Translations under genes and position numbers: made by a program
The notes under the pieces: generated by a model
Databases searched by the model: none
Seen by the model: the letters and a program-made list of their open reading frames with translations, nothing else
What the model was told of the DNA's origin: nothing
Shown here: one piece after another, positions 43,819 through 51,021 of the stretch
Layout of the letters: each line of letters starts with the position of its first letter
How positions within the stretch are numbered: the first letter of the stretch is position 1
Source: Oscillospiraceae bacterium
GTDB lineage: Bacteria > Bacillota > Clostridia > Oscillospirales > Ruminococcaceae
Assembly (NCBI GenBank): GCA_025758045.1
Contig: CP107208.1
Coordinates: forward strand, 1,426,001 to 1,490,000
Reading direction: 5' to 3'
DNA length: 64,000 nucleotides

Positions 43819-43995
43819 ATGTCGGAGATCCGTGTCAAAGAGGGCGAGTCCCTCGAGAGCGCACTGCGCCGTTTTAAGCGCAGCACTGCTCGCAGCGGCG
43901 TGTTGGCTGAGGTTCGCAAGCGCGAGGCTTATGAGAAGCCGTCCGTTAAGCGTAAGAAGAAGTCCGAGGCTGCCCGCAAGCGCAAGTTTAAGTAA
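43819..43995 (+). CDS. rpsU: 30S ribosomal protein S21
   Basis: 58 residues. MSEIRVKEGESLESALRRFKR and the basic C-terminus (KRKKKSEAARKRKFK) are diagnostic. The protein sits near the anti-Shine-Dalgarno end of 16S rRNA. GGGAGGAAG provides a good RBS; the longer frame from 43771 is upstream leader. Codons are the T-ending set of highly expressed genes. Confidence 0.97.
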   Translation: MSEIRVKEGESLESALRRFKRSTARSGVLAEVRKREAYEKPSVKRKKKSEAARKRKFK

Positions 43996-44017
43996 GGTTT
44001 CTTACCAATGAACGACT

Positions 44018-44054
44018 GTGCAGACCCGCGCAATGCGCGGGTCTGCACTTTTTT
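44018..44054 (+). terminator. intrinsic terminator after rpsU
   Basis: GTGCAGACCCGCGC, loop AAT-like, GCGCGGGTCTGCAC and TTTTTT. The rest of the 334-base gap to 44329 holds a small GCGTTGC/GCAACGC hairpin and a family A repeat. Confidence 0.92.
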
Positions 44055-44128
44055 CTTGCGCGTTGCTGACGCAACGCTTCAAAGAAGGGGTTCGTCGCTT
44101 GTGGCTGTTGGCTGACGAGAAAGTGGCT

Positions 44129-44205
44129 TGTAGGGGGCGATGCTTGCATCGCCCCGCAAACAGGCAACCGCCCAGACGGGCCGATGGCGGGCATCGGCCC
44201 CTGCA
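44129..44205. repeat. family A inverted-repeat element (copy 6)
   Basis: 77 bases from TGTAGGGGGCGATGC to GCATCGGCCCCTGCA. Inner palindromes GGCGATGC/GCATCGCC and GGCCGATG/CATCGGCC lie inside. No gene is seen between it and 44330. Confidence 0.7.
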
Positions 44206-44329
44206 TCACCGCCCGCAAAGTGGATTATAACGCGAAGTCCCGCAGGCGAACAATGTTCACCCCTGCATACTCTACAAGAGATACGTGCAGCTTTTTGTGC
44301 GAGACCACTTTATAAGGGGAGAAAACCGT

Positions 44330-44839
44330 ATGATTTTAACTCCTGAAATCGTATTTCGGAAAATTGAGTGCATCCACCCGGACTATCTGAAAGCGCATGG
44401 CATTACGGCGCTGGTGCTGGATGTGGATAATACGCTGACCGGGGATAACAGCCAGGTGTTGGAACCCACCGTGCAGGCCTGGCTGGACGAGATGCGGGCG
44501 GCGGGCATCAGCCTGACCATCGTGTCCAACAACACGGCCAAGCGGGTGCGCCCTTTTGCCGAGCGTATCGGCCTGGATTGGGTGCCCCTGGCCTGCAAGC
44601 CGCTGACCATCGGCCTGATGGTGGCGCGGCATCGTCTGGGCGTGAAAAAAAGCCAGATGGCCATGGTGGGCGACCAGATCTTTGCCGACCGCATGGCCGC
44701 CGGGCTGTACGGCTGCCCCTGCCTGTACCTACTGCCCCGCACCCCCCGCGACCGCAACAAATTTGTCCGGTTCAAACGCAAGTATGAACCTTACTGGCTG
44801 GACCGATACTATAAAAAGGGAGGGACTGTGCATGAATGA
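44330..44839 (+). CDS. YqeG family HAD IIIA-type phosphatase
   Basis: 169 residues. HAD motif I LDVDNTL near 30, motif II SNNT near 63, and MVGDQIFADR as motifs III/IV match YqeG, usually encoded next to ribosome-assembly or shikimate genes in Firmicutes; substrate unclear. ATG 44330 follows AAGGGGA. The stop overlaps the next gene by eight bases. Confidence 0.9.
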   Translation: MILTPEIVFRKIECIHPDYLKAHGITALVLDVDNTLTGDNSQVLEPTVQAWLDEMRAAGISLTIVSNNTAKRVRPFAERIGLDWVPLACKPLTIGLMVARHRLGVKKSQMAMVGDQIFADRMAAGLYGCPCLYLLPRTPRDRNKFVRFKRKYEPYWLDRYYKKGGTVHE

Positions 44840-45692
44840 GCCGCGTTTTGGCACGGCCGGCCTGGCGGACAGCTACACCGTCAAAAAGTTTGACCCCGCC
44901 GCCATCGCCGCCTACACCGCCGGTTTTGGCCTGACCGCCTTTGAATACCAGTGCGGCCGCGGCGTGCGGCTGGCCCACGACAAGGCACACGCCTTGGGCG
45001 AAGCCTGCGCCGTGCGGGGCATCGCCCTCTCGGTGCACGCGCCCTACTATATCAGCATGTCCAGCCTCGAGGAGGACAAGCGGCTGCACAGCATCGACTA
45101 TCTGCTGCAAAGCTGCGCACTGGTCAAGGCGCTGGGCGGTAAGCGGGTCATCTTCCACTCCGGCTCCTGCGGCAAGCAGAGCCGCGAAGAAGCGCTGGAA
45201 AAGGCGCTGGACACGATGGCGCGTGCTGTGAAAGCCTGCGATGAGGCGGGCTACGGGGACTGCATCCTCTGCCCCGAGACGATGGGCAAGGTGAACCAGC
45301 TGGGCACGCTGGACGAGGTGCTGGCCCTGTGCGGCGTGGATGAGCGCATCACGCCCTGCATCGATTTTGGCCACCTGTACGCCCGCAGCCTGGGCACTCA
45401 GTTTGCCGAGGGCACCGCAGCCGCCGACTACGCCGCCCTGCTGGACACGCTGCAGGCCGGGCTGGGGGATGAACGGGCAAAGCAGTTCCACGCCCATTTC
45501 TCCCGCATCGCCTACACCAAGGGCGGCGAGAAGTGCCACCTGACCTTTGCCGATACCGAGTACGGCCCGCCCCATGCACCACTGCTGGCACTGCTGAAAG
45601 AGCGCGGGCTGACCCCCACCATCATCTGCGAAAGTGCGGGCACCCAGGCCGAGGATGCGGCGGAACTGGCGAAAACGTATGCCGCGTTATAA
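44832..45692 (+). CDS. TIM-barrel protein of the endonuclease IV / sugar isomerase (AP_endonuc_2) family
   Basis: 286 residues. LSVHAPYYISMSS, VIFHSGSCGKQSREEA, CPETMGK and CIDFGHLYAR resemble the metal-binding strands of endonuclease IV (Nfo), with FHAHFSRI near the end. Canonical Nfo acts on abasic DNA sites. The glycine-rich LDTCH-type motif is altered (IDFGHLY), so sugar isomerase activity is also possible. ATG 44832 has GGGAGGGA upstream and overlaps yqeG. Confidence 0.72.
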   Translation: MNEPRFGTAGLADSYTVKKFDPAAIAAYTAGFGLTAFEYQCGRGVRLAHDKAHALGEACAVRGIALSVHAPYYISMSSLEEDKRLHSIDYLLQSCALVKALGGKRVIFHSGSCGKQSREEALEKALDTMARAVKACDEAGYGDCILCPETMGKVNQLGTLDEVLALCGVDERITPCIDFGHLYARSLGTQFAEGTAAADYAALLDTLQAGLGDERAKQFHAHFSRIAYTKGGEKCHLTFADTEYGPPHAPLLALLKERGLTPTIICESAGTQAEDAAELAKTYAAL

Positions 45693-45699
45693 GAGACTA

Positions 45700-45873
45700 G
45701 GACAGTGACACATAATCCGGAGTACCGATACGACGAGCGAAACATGCCGGCTGCTAAGCAAAAAGCGCAGAGAATACTTTGTATATTCCCGAGCATTTTT
45801 GCAACGCAGATGGCGTGTTGTAGCCGCCGGAGCGGTGCTCAAGCCGTCAGGCGGGGATTGTGTGGAGCTGTCC
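45700..45873. repeat. family B MITE-like element (copy 2)
   Basis: 174 bases starting eight bases after a stop codon. Ends GGACAGTGACACATAATC and inverted GGACAGCTCCACACAATC. The inner hairpin at 45770-45790 keeps the shape of that at 21587, with one compensatory pair change (T-A to G-C). The remaining bases up to 45988 hold the efp promoter and leader. Confidence 0.75.
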
Positions 45874-45917
45874 AAAGAAAAAATACCAAATTTCGCGCAA
45901 AAAAATCGGCTCAGGGC

Positions 45918-45946
45918 TTGAAAAAGTCCATTGTATCCTGTAAAAT
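45918..45946 (+). promoter_or_regulatory. promoter for efp
   Basis: TTGAAA (45918-45923), 17 bases, TAAAAT (45941-45946), about 40 bases before the efp ATG. Confidence 0.75.
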
Positions 45947-45988
45947 AAATACAGGTATGTATTTTGTAATTTATGGAGGAATTTTTAT

Positions 45989-46549
45989 ATGATTTCTGCA
46001 GGCGAATTCCGCAACGGCGTCACCTTCGAGCAGGACGGCCAGGTCCTTCAGGTCGTTGAGTTCCAGCACGTCAAGCCCGGCAAGGGCGCCGCTTTTGTGC
46101 GCACCAAGACCAAGAACGTCATCACCGGCTCTGTCGTTGAGACCAGCTACAACCCCACCGCTAAGTTCCCTCAGGCTTTCATCGAGCGCAAAGAGGTCAC
46201 CTACTCCTACGAGGATGGCGATCTGTACCACTTCATGGATGTTGAGACCTACGACGACATCCCCGTTGGCGCTGCCGATGTGCCCGACAACTTCAAGTTC
46301 TGCAAGGAGAACGATACCTGCAAGCTGCTGAGCTACAAGGGCAAGGTCTTCAGCGTTGAGATCCCCAACTTTGTTGAGCTGGAGGTCACCGCTACCGAGC
46401 CGGGTGTCAAGGGAAACACCGCCACCAACACCCTGAAGCCCGCCACCGTCGAGACCGGCGCTGAGATCCGCGTGCCCCTGTTCATCAACGAGGGCGACAA
46501 GATCCGCATCGATACCCGCACCGGCGAGTATATGGAGCGCGTGAACTGA
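45989..46549 (+). CDS. efp: elongation factor P
   Basis: 186 residues, normal length. Relieves ribosome stalling at polyproline stretches. ISAGEFRNGVTF opens the KOW-like domain; FQHVKPGKGAAFVRTK carries the loop whose Lys near 32 is the modification site in many species; two OB-like domains end in IRIDTRTGEYMER. RBS GGAGG. Codons match highly expressed genes. Confidence 0.97.
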   Translation: MISAGEFRNGVTFEQDGQVLQVVEFQHVKPGKGAAFVRTKTKNVITGSVVETSYNPTAKFPQAFIERKEVTYSYEDGDLYHFMDVETYDDIPVGAADVPDNFKFCKENDTCKLLSYKGKVFSVEIPNFVELEVTATEPGVKGNTATNTLKPATVETGAEIRVPLFINEGDKIRIDTRTGEYMERVN

Positions 46550-46562
46550 TTTTGTTCCACAA

Positions 46563-46598
46563 GCCGGGCCTGGCATACCGCCGCGCCCGGCATTTTTT
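46563..46598 (+). terminator. intrinsic terminator after efp
   Basis: GCCGGGC (46563-46569) and GCCCGGC (46585-46591) with a loop containing GGCATACCGCC, then TTTTTT. Confidence 0.85.
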
Positions 46599-46616
46599 GA
46601 ACGGAGGATTTCTGTT

Positions 46617-47048
46617 ATGGCTATGGATTTGAATGCAAAGGCTGCCTACATCCGCGGCCTGATGACCGGTATGGAGTTTGACCCCGCCAGCAAGAACGGC
46701 AAGGTCATTGCCGCCATGATGGACCTGCTGGAAGAGATGGCTGCCCAGGTGGTCGAGCATGACAACGCCCTGGACCAGGTCTACGATGAGCTGGAGACCC
46801 TGGACCAGGATGTGGACGACATCGTGAGCGACCTGTACGCCGACGATGACGAGGACGACGACGCCGAAGAGGACAGCGACGAGGCCCTGTACGAGGTCAC
46901 CTGCCCCAACTGCGGCAAAGTCTCCACTGTGGACGAGGAGACCCTGCTGGATCAGACCCAGGAGCTGGTCTGCCCCTACTGCAATGCCTCTTTTGACATT
47001 GAGCTGGAAGGCACCGAGGACGAGCAGCCCGAGGATAACGACCAGTAA
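46617..47048 (+). CDS. CD1247 N-terminal-domain / zinc-ribbon acidic protein
   Basis: 143 residues. A helical N-terminal domain (AAYIRGLMTGMEFDPASKNGKVIAAM) of the CD1247 type is followed by an acidic stretch (about 70-90, almost all Asp/Glu) and a zinc ribbon with CPNCGK and CPYCNA. Widespread in Clostridia next to efp; role unknown, perhaps linked to ribosomes or regulation. RBS ACGGAGGA. A terminator follows at 47062. Confidence 0.85.
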   Translation: MAMDLNAKAAYIRGLMTGMEFDPASKNGKVIAAMMDLLEEMAAQVVEHDNALDQVYDELETLDQDVDDIVSDLYADDDEDDDAEEDSDEALYEVTCPNCGKVSTVDEETLLDQTQELVCPYCNASFDIELEGTEDEQPEDNDQ

Positions 47049-47061
47049 GTAAAAACGATGC

Positions 47062-47088
47062 GGCCCGGTGGAAACACCGGGCCTTTTT
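47062..47088 (+). terminator. intrinsic terminator
   Basis: GGCCCGGTG, loop GAAA, CACCGGGCC, TTTTT: a textbook hairpin 13 bases after the stop. Confidence 0.93.
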
Positions 47089-47111
47089 GGTATGCAAAGG
47101 AGGTGGGGCGG

Positions 47112-48365
47112 ATGCTGACGGCGATAAAACTTGTGCTGCCCGCTTTGGTGGCGGCACTGTTTGTGTGGGGCGCGGCGTGGTGCGTGGTGCGCACGCTGCG
47201 GCCGCAGATGGCGGATACTGCGGCTGTTGGCGGTGAGCCACCCCGCAGCAGCAAGGCCATGGCGGCGCTGGCCGGGCTGCTGTTTGTGTGCGTACTGCAG
47301 CTGGTGTTCTGCCATGCGGCGCAGGCAAACAACCCCGGCGTGGGGCTGGCCCAGGCCATGGAGTGGCAGTTTTACGGCAACACCGACGCGCGGCATTACA
47401 TCGACCTGGCGCAGTACGGCTACGGCACCGGCGGCGCGTTTGCGGAGCAGGAATTGATGATCGTGTTCTTTCCGCTGTTCCCGGCGCTGCTGCGGGTCGT
47501 GCATTTGCTGGTGGGAGGCAGCTATCCGCTGTTGGGGCTGGCCGTGCAGGGGCCGCTGTTTGCCGGGGCGGCGGTATCGCTGTACACCCTGGTCAGCCGC
47601 CGCTGGGGCGAGCGCCAGGCGGTGCTGACGCTGGCCCTGCTGATGGCCAGCCCGGCGGCTGTATTTTTTGCCGTGCCGATGACCGAAAGCCTGTTTTTGC
47701 TGGTGACTGTGCGCTACGTGCTGGCGTGGGATCGGCGGCAGTGGGGCCGCTGTGCGGTGCTGGGTGTGCTGGCTGGGTTGTGCCGCGCCCCCGGCGGACT
47801 GCTGCTGGGGCTGGCGGCGCTGGAACTGGCGGCCGCATGGCGCCTGGGAAAGCGGCCCGCGCTGGCAAGTATCCCGGCTATGCTGGCCCCGGCGGCGGGG
47901 CTGGGGCTGTACTTTGGGCTGAACCAGGCTGTGTATGGCCGCTGGAACCAGTACAGCGTGTACCAGTGGGAGCACTGGGGCCAAAAACTGGGCCTGTTTA
48001 CCGATACCGTGCGCTACCATTTGGACTATATGGCCAGTTGGTGGGAGGATAACCGCAAGGCGGCGGTGGGCATCTGCCTGGCGGCGATACTCTGCATCCT
48101 GTTGGCGCTGGGGCTGCTGGCGGCTTCTGTGCGGCGGCTGCCTGCGGCCTGGCTGGGGTTTGGCCTGGCCTACCTGGCCGTGACGATGGGCGCGACCTGG
48201 CTGTTGAGCGCCCCGCGGTACGCAGTGGGGCTGTTCTGCCTGCCGGTGGCACTGGCGCTGCTGCTGCAGGACCGCCCCCGGCTGACCTGCGGGGTGCTGG
48301 CGGTGCAGGTGATGGTGAGCGTGGTGTATACCTGGCAGTATCTGCACGGCTGGCCGATCTACTGA
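47112..48365 (+). CDS. PIG-V/GPI18-like membrane mannosyltransferase
   Basis: 417 residues, about ten membrane spans. The loop YGNTDARHYIDLAQYGYG, FFPLFPALLRV and SPAAVFFAVPMTESLFLL are the recognisable signature of the PIG-V (Mannosyl_trans2) family of GT-C enzymes, which use lipid-linked mannose or other hexoses on the outer face. ATG 47112 follows AAAGGAGGTG. It stands alone between two terminators. Confidence 0.82.
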   Translation: MLTAIKLVLPALVAALFVWGAAWCVVRTLRPQMADTAAVGGEPPRSSKAMAALAGLLFVCVLQLVFCHAAQANNPGVGLAQAMEWQFYGNTDARHYIDLAQYGYGTGGAFAEQELMIVFFPLFPALLRVVHLLVGGSYPLLGLAVQGPLFAGAAVSLYTLVSRRWGERQAVLTLALLMASPAAVFFAVPMTESLFLLVTVRYVLAWDRRQWGRCAVLGVLAGLCRAPGGLLLGLAALELAAAWRLGKRPALASIPAMLAPAAGLGLYFGLNQAVYGRWNQYSVYQWEHWGQKLGLFTDTVRYHLDYMASWWEDNRKAAVGICLAAILCILLALGLLAASVRRLPAAWLGFGLAYLAVTMGATWLLSAPRYAVGLFCLPVALALLLQDRPRLTCGVLAVQVMVSVVYTWQYLHGWPIY

Positions 48366-48381
48366 GCTGTTGCAGGATAAG

Positions 48382-48418
48382 AAAAGAGCCTGTCTCGGGG
48401 AAGGAGACAGGCTCTTTT
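48382..48418. terminator. bidirectional terminator between convergent genes
   Basis: AAAAGAGCCTGTCTC (48382-48396) and GAGACAGGCTCTTTT (48404-48418): a 15-pair stem with A and T tails, usable from both strands. Confidence 0.92.
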
Positions 48419-48438
48419 GTTGTTGGTATGGTGAAAAA

Positions 48439-48726
48439 TTACTTTTTCTGCAGTGCGCCCTGCAGCATGATGTCACCGAAGGACAGGGCGTTGTACAGGC
48501 CTACCTTGTTGGCCTGGCGGATGATGCGCTCCGGCAGGGGCTTGGTGTCGTCTGTGGAAAGCAGGACGATGTGGACCTTATCGGCCACGTCGACGCCGTT
48601 CTCTTTGATGGTGCTGAGCACCTGCAGGTACACTACGTAGGGATCGCTCATCGAGCCGTAGTAGATATCGTTGCCGCAGCGCACCAGCGGGCGGCCTTTA
48701 TAGGTCAGTTTCGGGGTATAAGCCAT
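48439..48726 (-). CDS. small conserved-looking protein of unknown function
   Basis: 95 residues, MAYTPKLTYKGRPLVRCGN at the start, no membrane span, and a compact alpha/beta pattern (KVHIVLLSTDD; ERIIRQANKVGLYNALSFGDIML). I do not recognise the family. It has its own promoter (48764-48792), a good RBS (GAAGG region) and a terminator, and codon use like its neighbours, so it is very probably a real gene. It follows the polysaccharide operon on the same strand but is probably transcribed separately. Confidence 0.75.
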   Translation of the reverse strand: MAYTPKLTYKGRPLVRCGNDIYYGSMSDPYVVYLQVLSTIKENGVDVADKVHIVLLSTDDTKPLPERIIRQANKVGLYNALSFGDIMLQGALQKK

Positions 48727-48763
48727 GGCTGAAACCTTCTTTCTTCGTGTTGTCTAATAATAC

Positions 48764-48792
48764 ATTATAGCATAGATGCGGTTGTATTACAA
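48764..48792 (-). promoter_or_regulatory. promoter for the 95-residue protein
   Basis: On the minus strand TTGTAA (48792-48787), 17 bases, TATAAT (48769-48764). The -35 overlaps the stop codon of the upstream DUF2304 gene. Confidence 0.75.
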
Positions 48793-49146
48793 ATCTAATT
48801 TTTCCCGCTCGACTTTTTCCTCGTTGAGGGCGACCTGCTCGGTCAGGATGCGGACTTTGCTGTCCAGCTGGCTGAGGCGGATGGACATGAAGAACTGCTT
48901 GGCCAGCAGCAAAAAGATGATGACCACATACACAAAGTTGATGGGGCTCATGAAGCCCAGCAGGTTGGCGGCCCAGTAGGCGATGCCGGGGAAGATGGCC
49001 AAAATCAGCAAAGCGGCGCTGAACAGCAGCCAGAAGATCGTATCCTCGATCTGGACTTTTGCCTGGCGCACGCGGCGCAGGATGTACCACGCTGTGACCA
49101 GGCTGCCGAAGATCAGGCAGATGCGGATAAGCGTTTGGTCGAACAT
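48787..49146 (-). CDS. DUF2304 membrane protein
   Basis: 119 residues. Three hydrophobic spans (about 5-20, 35-58, 65-88) and a C-terminal coiled-coil-like tail (LDSKVRILTEQVALNEEKVE) are typical of DUF2304, which almost always follows a GT2 gene, as here (start two bases past the GT2 stop). A helper or partner for polyprenyl-sugar synthesis or flipping is likely. RBS AAAGGAG. Last gene of the minus-strand polysaccharide operon. Confidence 0.88.
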   Translation of the reverse strand: MFDQTLIRICLIFGSLVTAWYILRRVRQAKVQIEDTIFWLLFSAALLILAIFPGIAYWAANLLGFMSPINFVYVVIIFLLLAKQFFMSIRLSQLDSKVRILTEQVALNEEKVEREKLDL

Positions 49147-49148
49147 TT

Positions 49149-49868
49149 TTACAGGCTCCTTTCGGGATACGGGGTCGCGGTGTCGCGCTTGCGGAACCAC
49201 TGGATCAGCAAGATGGATATGGACATTTTGACCATATACTGCACGCTGCGCCAGAATGTCAGGTAGCTTTGGCCGGCGGTGCGCTCGCCCATTTCCACCT
49301 GCACTTCCTTGACTTTGGCACCGTTTTTGATCAGGTAGCTGATGGTGTCCGGCTCGGGACCGTAGTTCAGGTTTTGGGCAAACTCCTGCATCAGGCGGCG
49401 GTTGAACATCCGCATGCCGCTGGTGGGGTCGCAGATGGCGCGGCCGGTGGTGAGCCGGATGGACCAGCTGATGATGTAGCTGCCCAGCATGCGCAGGGTC
49501 TTGGGCTTTTTCACGGTCAGGAACCGGCTGCCGATGACGATGTCGTTGCCCTCCTCCAGCGCCTCCAGCATGGGGGCAATGAACTCCGGCTTATGCTGGC
49601 CGTCGGCGTCCAGCTGCATGGCGCAGTCGTAGTCGTTCTCGGCCGCATAGCGCAGGCCGGTCTGGAACGCGCCCGCCAGCCCCAGGTTGACCGGCAGATC
49701 GATGAGCCGGTAGCCGTGGGCGCGGCAGACGGCGGCGGTCTTGTCGCGGCTGCCATCGTTGACGACGACATAATCGTACTGGGGGTAGTGGGTGGTCAGT
49801 TCCTCGACCACGGAAACGATGCTTTCTTCCTCATTATAAGCGGGGATGACGATGAGTAATTTAGACAT
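49149..49868 (-). CDS. glycosyltransferase family 2 (polyprenyl-phosphate sugar synthase-like)
   Basis: 239 residues. LLIVIPAYNEEESI at the N-terminus, VVNDGSRDKT near 40, QLDADGQH with the DxD motif near 92, GSRF near 120 and DPTSGMRMFN match DPM1-type GT2 enzymes that load a sugar on undecaprenyl phosphate. ATG 49868 has AAAGGAG upstream and is one base from the GT4 stop. Works with the DUF2304 protein by genomic association. Confidence 0.9.
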   Translation of the reverse strand: MSKLLIVIPAYNEEESIVSVVEELTTHYPQYDYVVVNDGSRDKTAAVCRAHGYRLIDLPVNLGLAGAFQTGLRYAAENDYDCAMQLDADGQHKPEFIAPMLEALEEGNDIVIGSRFLTVKKPKTLRMLGSYIISWSIRLTTGRAICDPTSGMRMFNRRLMQEFAQNLNYGPEPDTISYLIKNGAKVKEVQVEMGERTAGQSYLTFWRSVQYMVKMSISILLIQWFRKRDTATPYPERSL

Positions 49869-49869
49869 C

Positions 49870-51012
49870 TTAGCTCCTTTTGGCTGCTTGGGCCGCGGTT
49901 TTCTCCATTGTAGCAAAGACGGCCTGCCATGTAAAGTGGGCGCACAGGTTGATGTAAGCGGCGTCGGCCCGGGTGCGGGCGGCGTCGGGATCTGCCAGGA
50001 CCGCCTGCAGGGCCGCGGCCAGCGCGGCAGGGGCGGTGCTTTCCAAGTAGGCAGCGTAGGTCCCATCGGGCAGCAGCTCGCCGGTGCCCGCCGTGTGGGT
50101 GGTGACGATGGGGCAGCGGCAGGCGGCGGCTTCTAATAACGTGGTGGGGAAGCCCTCGGCGTACTCCGTCGGCAGGCAATAGCAACTGGCTTGCGTTAAC
50201 AGCTGGACGATCTGCGGGTGGGGCAGGGCACCCAGCGCGTAGATGGGGGCGCCGAGCTGGCGCAGGGTGTTTTCCTCGGGGCCGGTGCCGGCGATGAAAA
50301 GGGCGCAGGACGTGCCGTTTTGGTTTAGCTGCCGCACGGCTTCGGCCAGCTTGGCCGCGCCTTTTTCGGGGATGAGCCGCCCCACAAAGGCTATGATGGG
50401 GGTGGCGGGGGCGAGATCGAATTCTGCCCGGAAGTCGCGGGGGTGGTCGCTGGCTAAGGCGGCCAGTTCCGCCGGGTCCACGGCGTTGGGCAGGCGGCCA
50501 GCGGCGGTGATGCCGAAGGTGCGCAGCCAGCTGCAGACATCGCCGGAGACGCCGTAGAAGGGGAACCCGCAGGCTTTGATACTATTGCAGGCCAGGTGCT
50601 CGTACATTTTGCCTGCAAGGCCCGCCGCGCCGCCGTGCATCATATAGCCGGTGGAGTGGTCCAGCACCAGCGCGGGGATGCCCCGGCGCTTGCACTGCCG
50701 CGCGGCCCAGACGCTTTGGGTGTACATGCGGGTCTGGATGACGGCAAAGTCGATGCCCTGCGCCCACAGGTCCGCTGCGGGCGGGTGGGGCTTGAGGACC
50801 GGAAACCGGCCGTTCATCACCGGCCAGACGGGCAAGCGCCAGATCTCGATGCCGTCGGCGTCCGTTTCCCGCGCGGGCAGACCGGGCAGGCTGCTGGTGA
50901 CCACCAGCGCCCGGTGCCCGGCAGCCAGGCATCGGCGCGCCAGGTTCCAGGTGTACCGCTCGACCCCGCCGGGAGTGGGCAGATATTGGGTTGTGAAAAA
51001 GCAGAAAGTCAT
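49870..51012 (-). CDS. glycosyltransferase family 4
   Basis: 380 residues with the GT-B fold. The N-terminal half has PTPGGVERYTWNLARR; the C-terminal half has FVGRLIPEKG near 230 and the donor-site EYAEGFPTTLLEA near 305, whose Glu-x7-Glu pair binds the nucleotide sugar. Cytosolic. It starts nine bases after the DUF2142 gene in the minus-strand operon and probably adds one sugar of the repeating unit. Confidence 0.9.
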   Translation of the reverse strand: MTFCFFTTQYLPTPGGVERYTWNLARRCLAAGHRALVVTSSLPGLPARETDADGIEIWRLPVWPVMNGRFPVLKPHPPAADLWAQGIDFAVIQTRMYTQSVWAARQCKRRGIPALVLDHSTGYMMHGGAAGLAGKMYEHLACNSIKACGFPFYGVSGDVCSWLRTFGITAAGRLPNAVDPAELAALASDHPRDFRAEFDLAPATPIIAFVGRLIPEKGAAKLAEAVRQLNQNGTSCALFIAGTGPEENTLRQLGAPIYALGALPHPQIVQLLTQASCYCLPTEYAEGFPTTLLEAAACRCPIVTTHTAGTGELLPDGTYAAYLESTAPAALAAALQAVLADPDAARTRADAAYINLCAHFTWQAVFATMEKTAAQAAKRS

Positions 51013-51021
51013 AAGCAGGTG

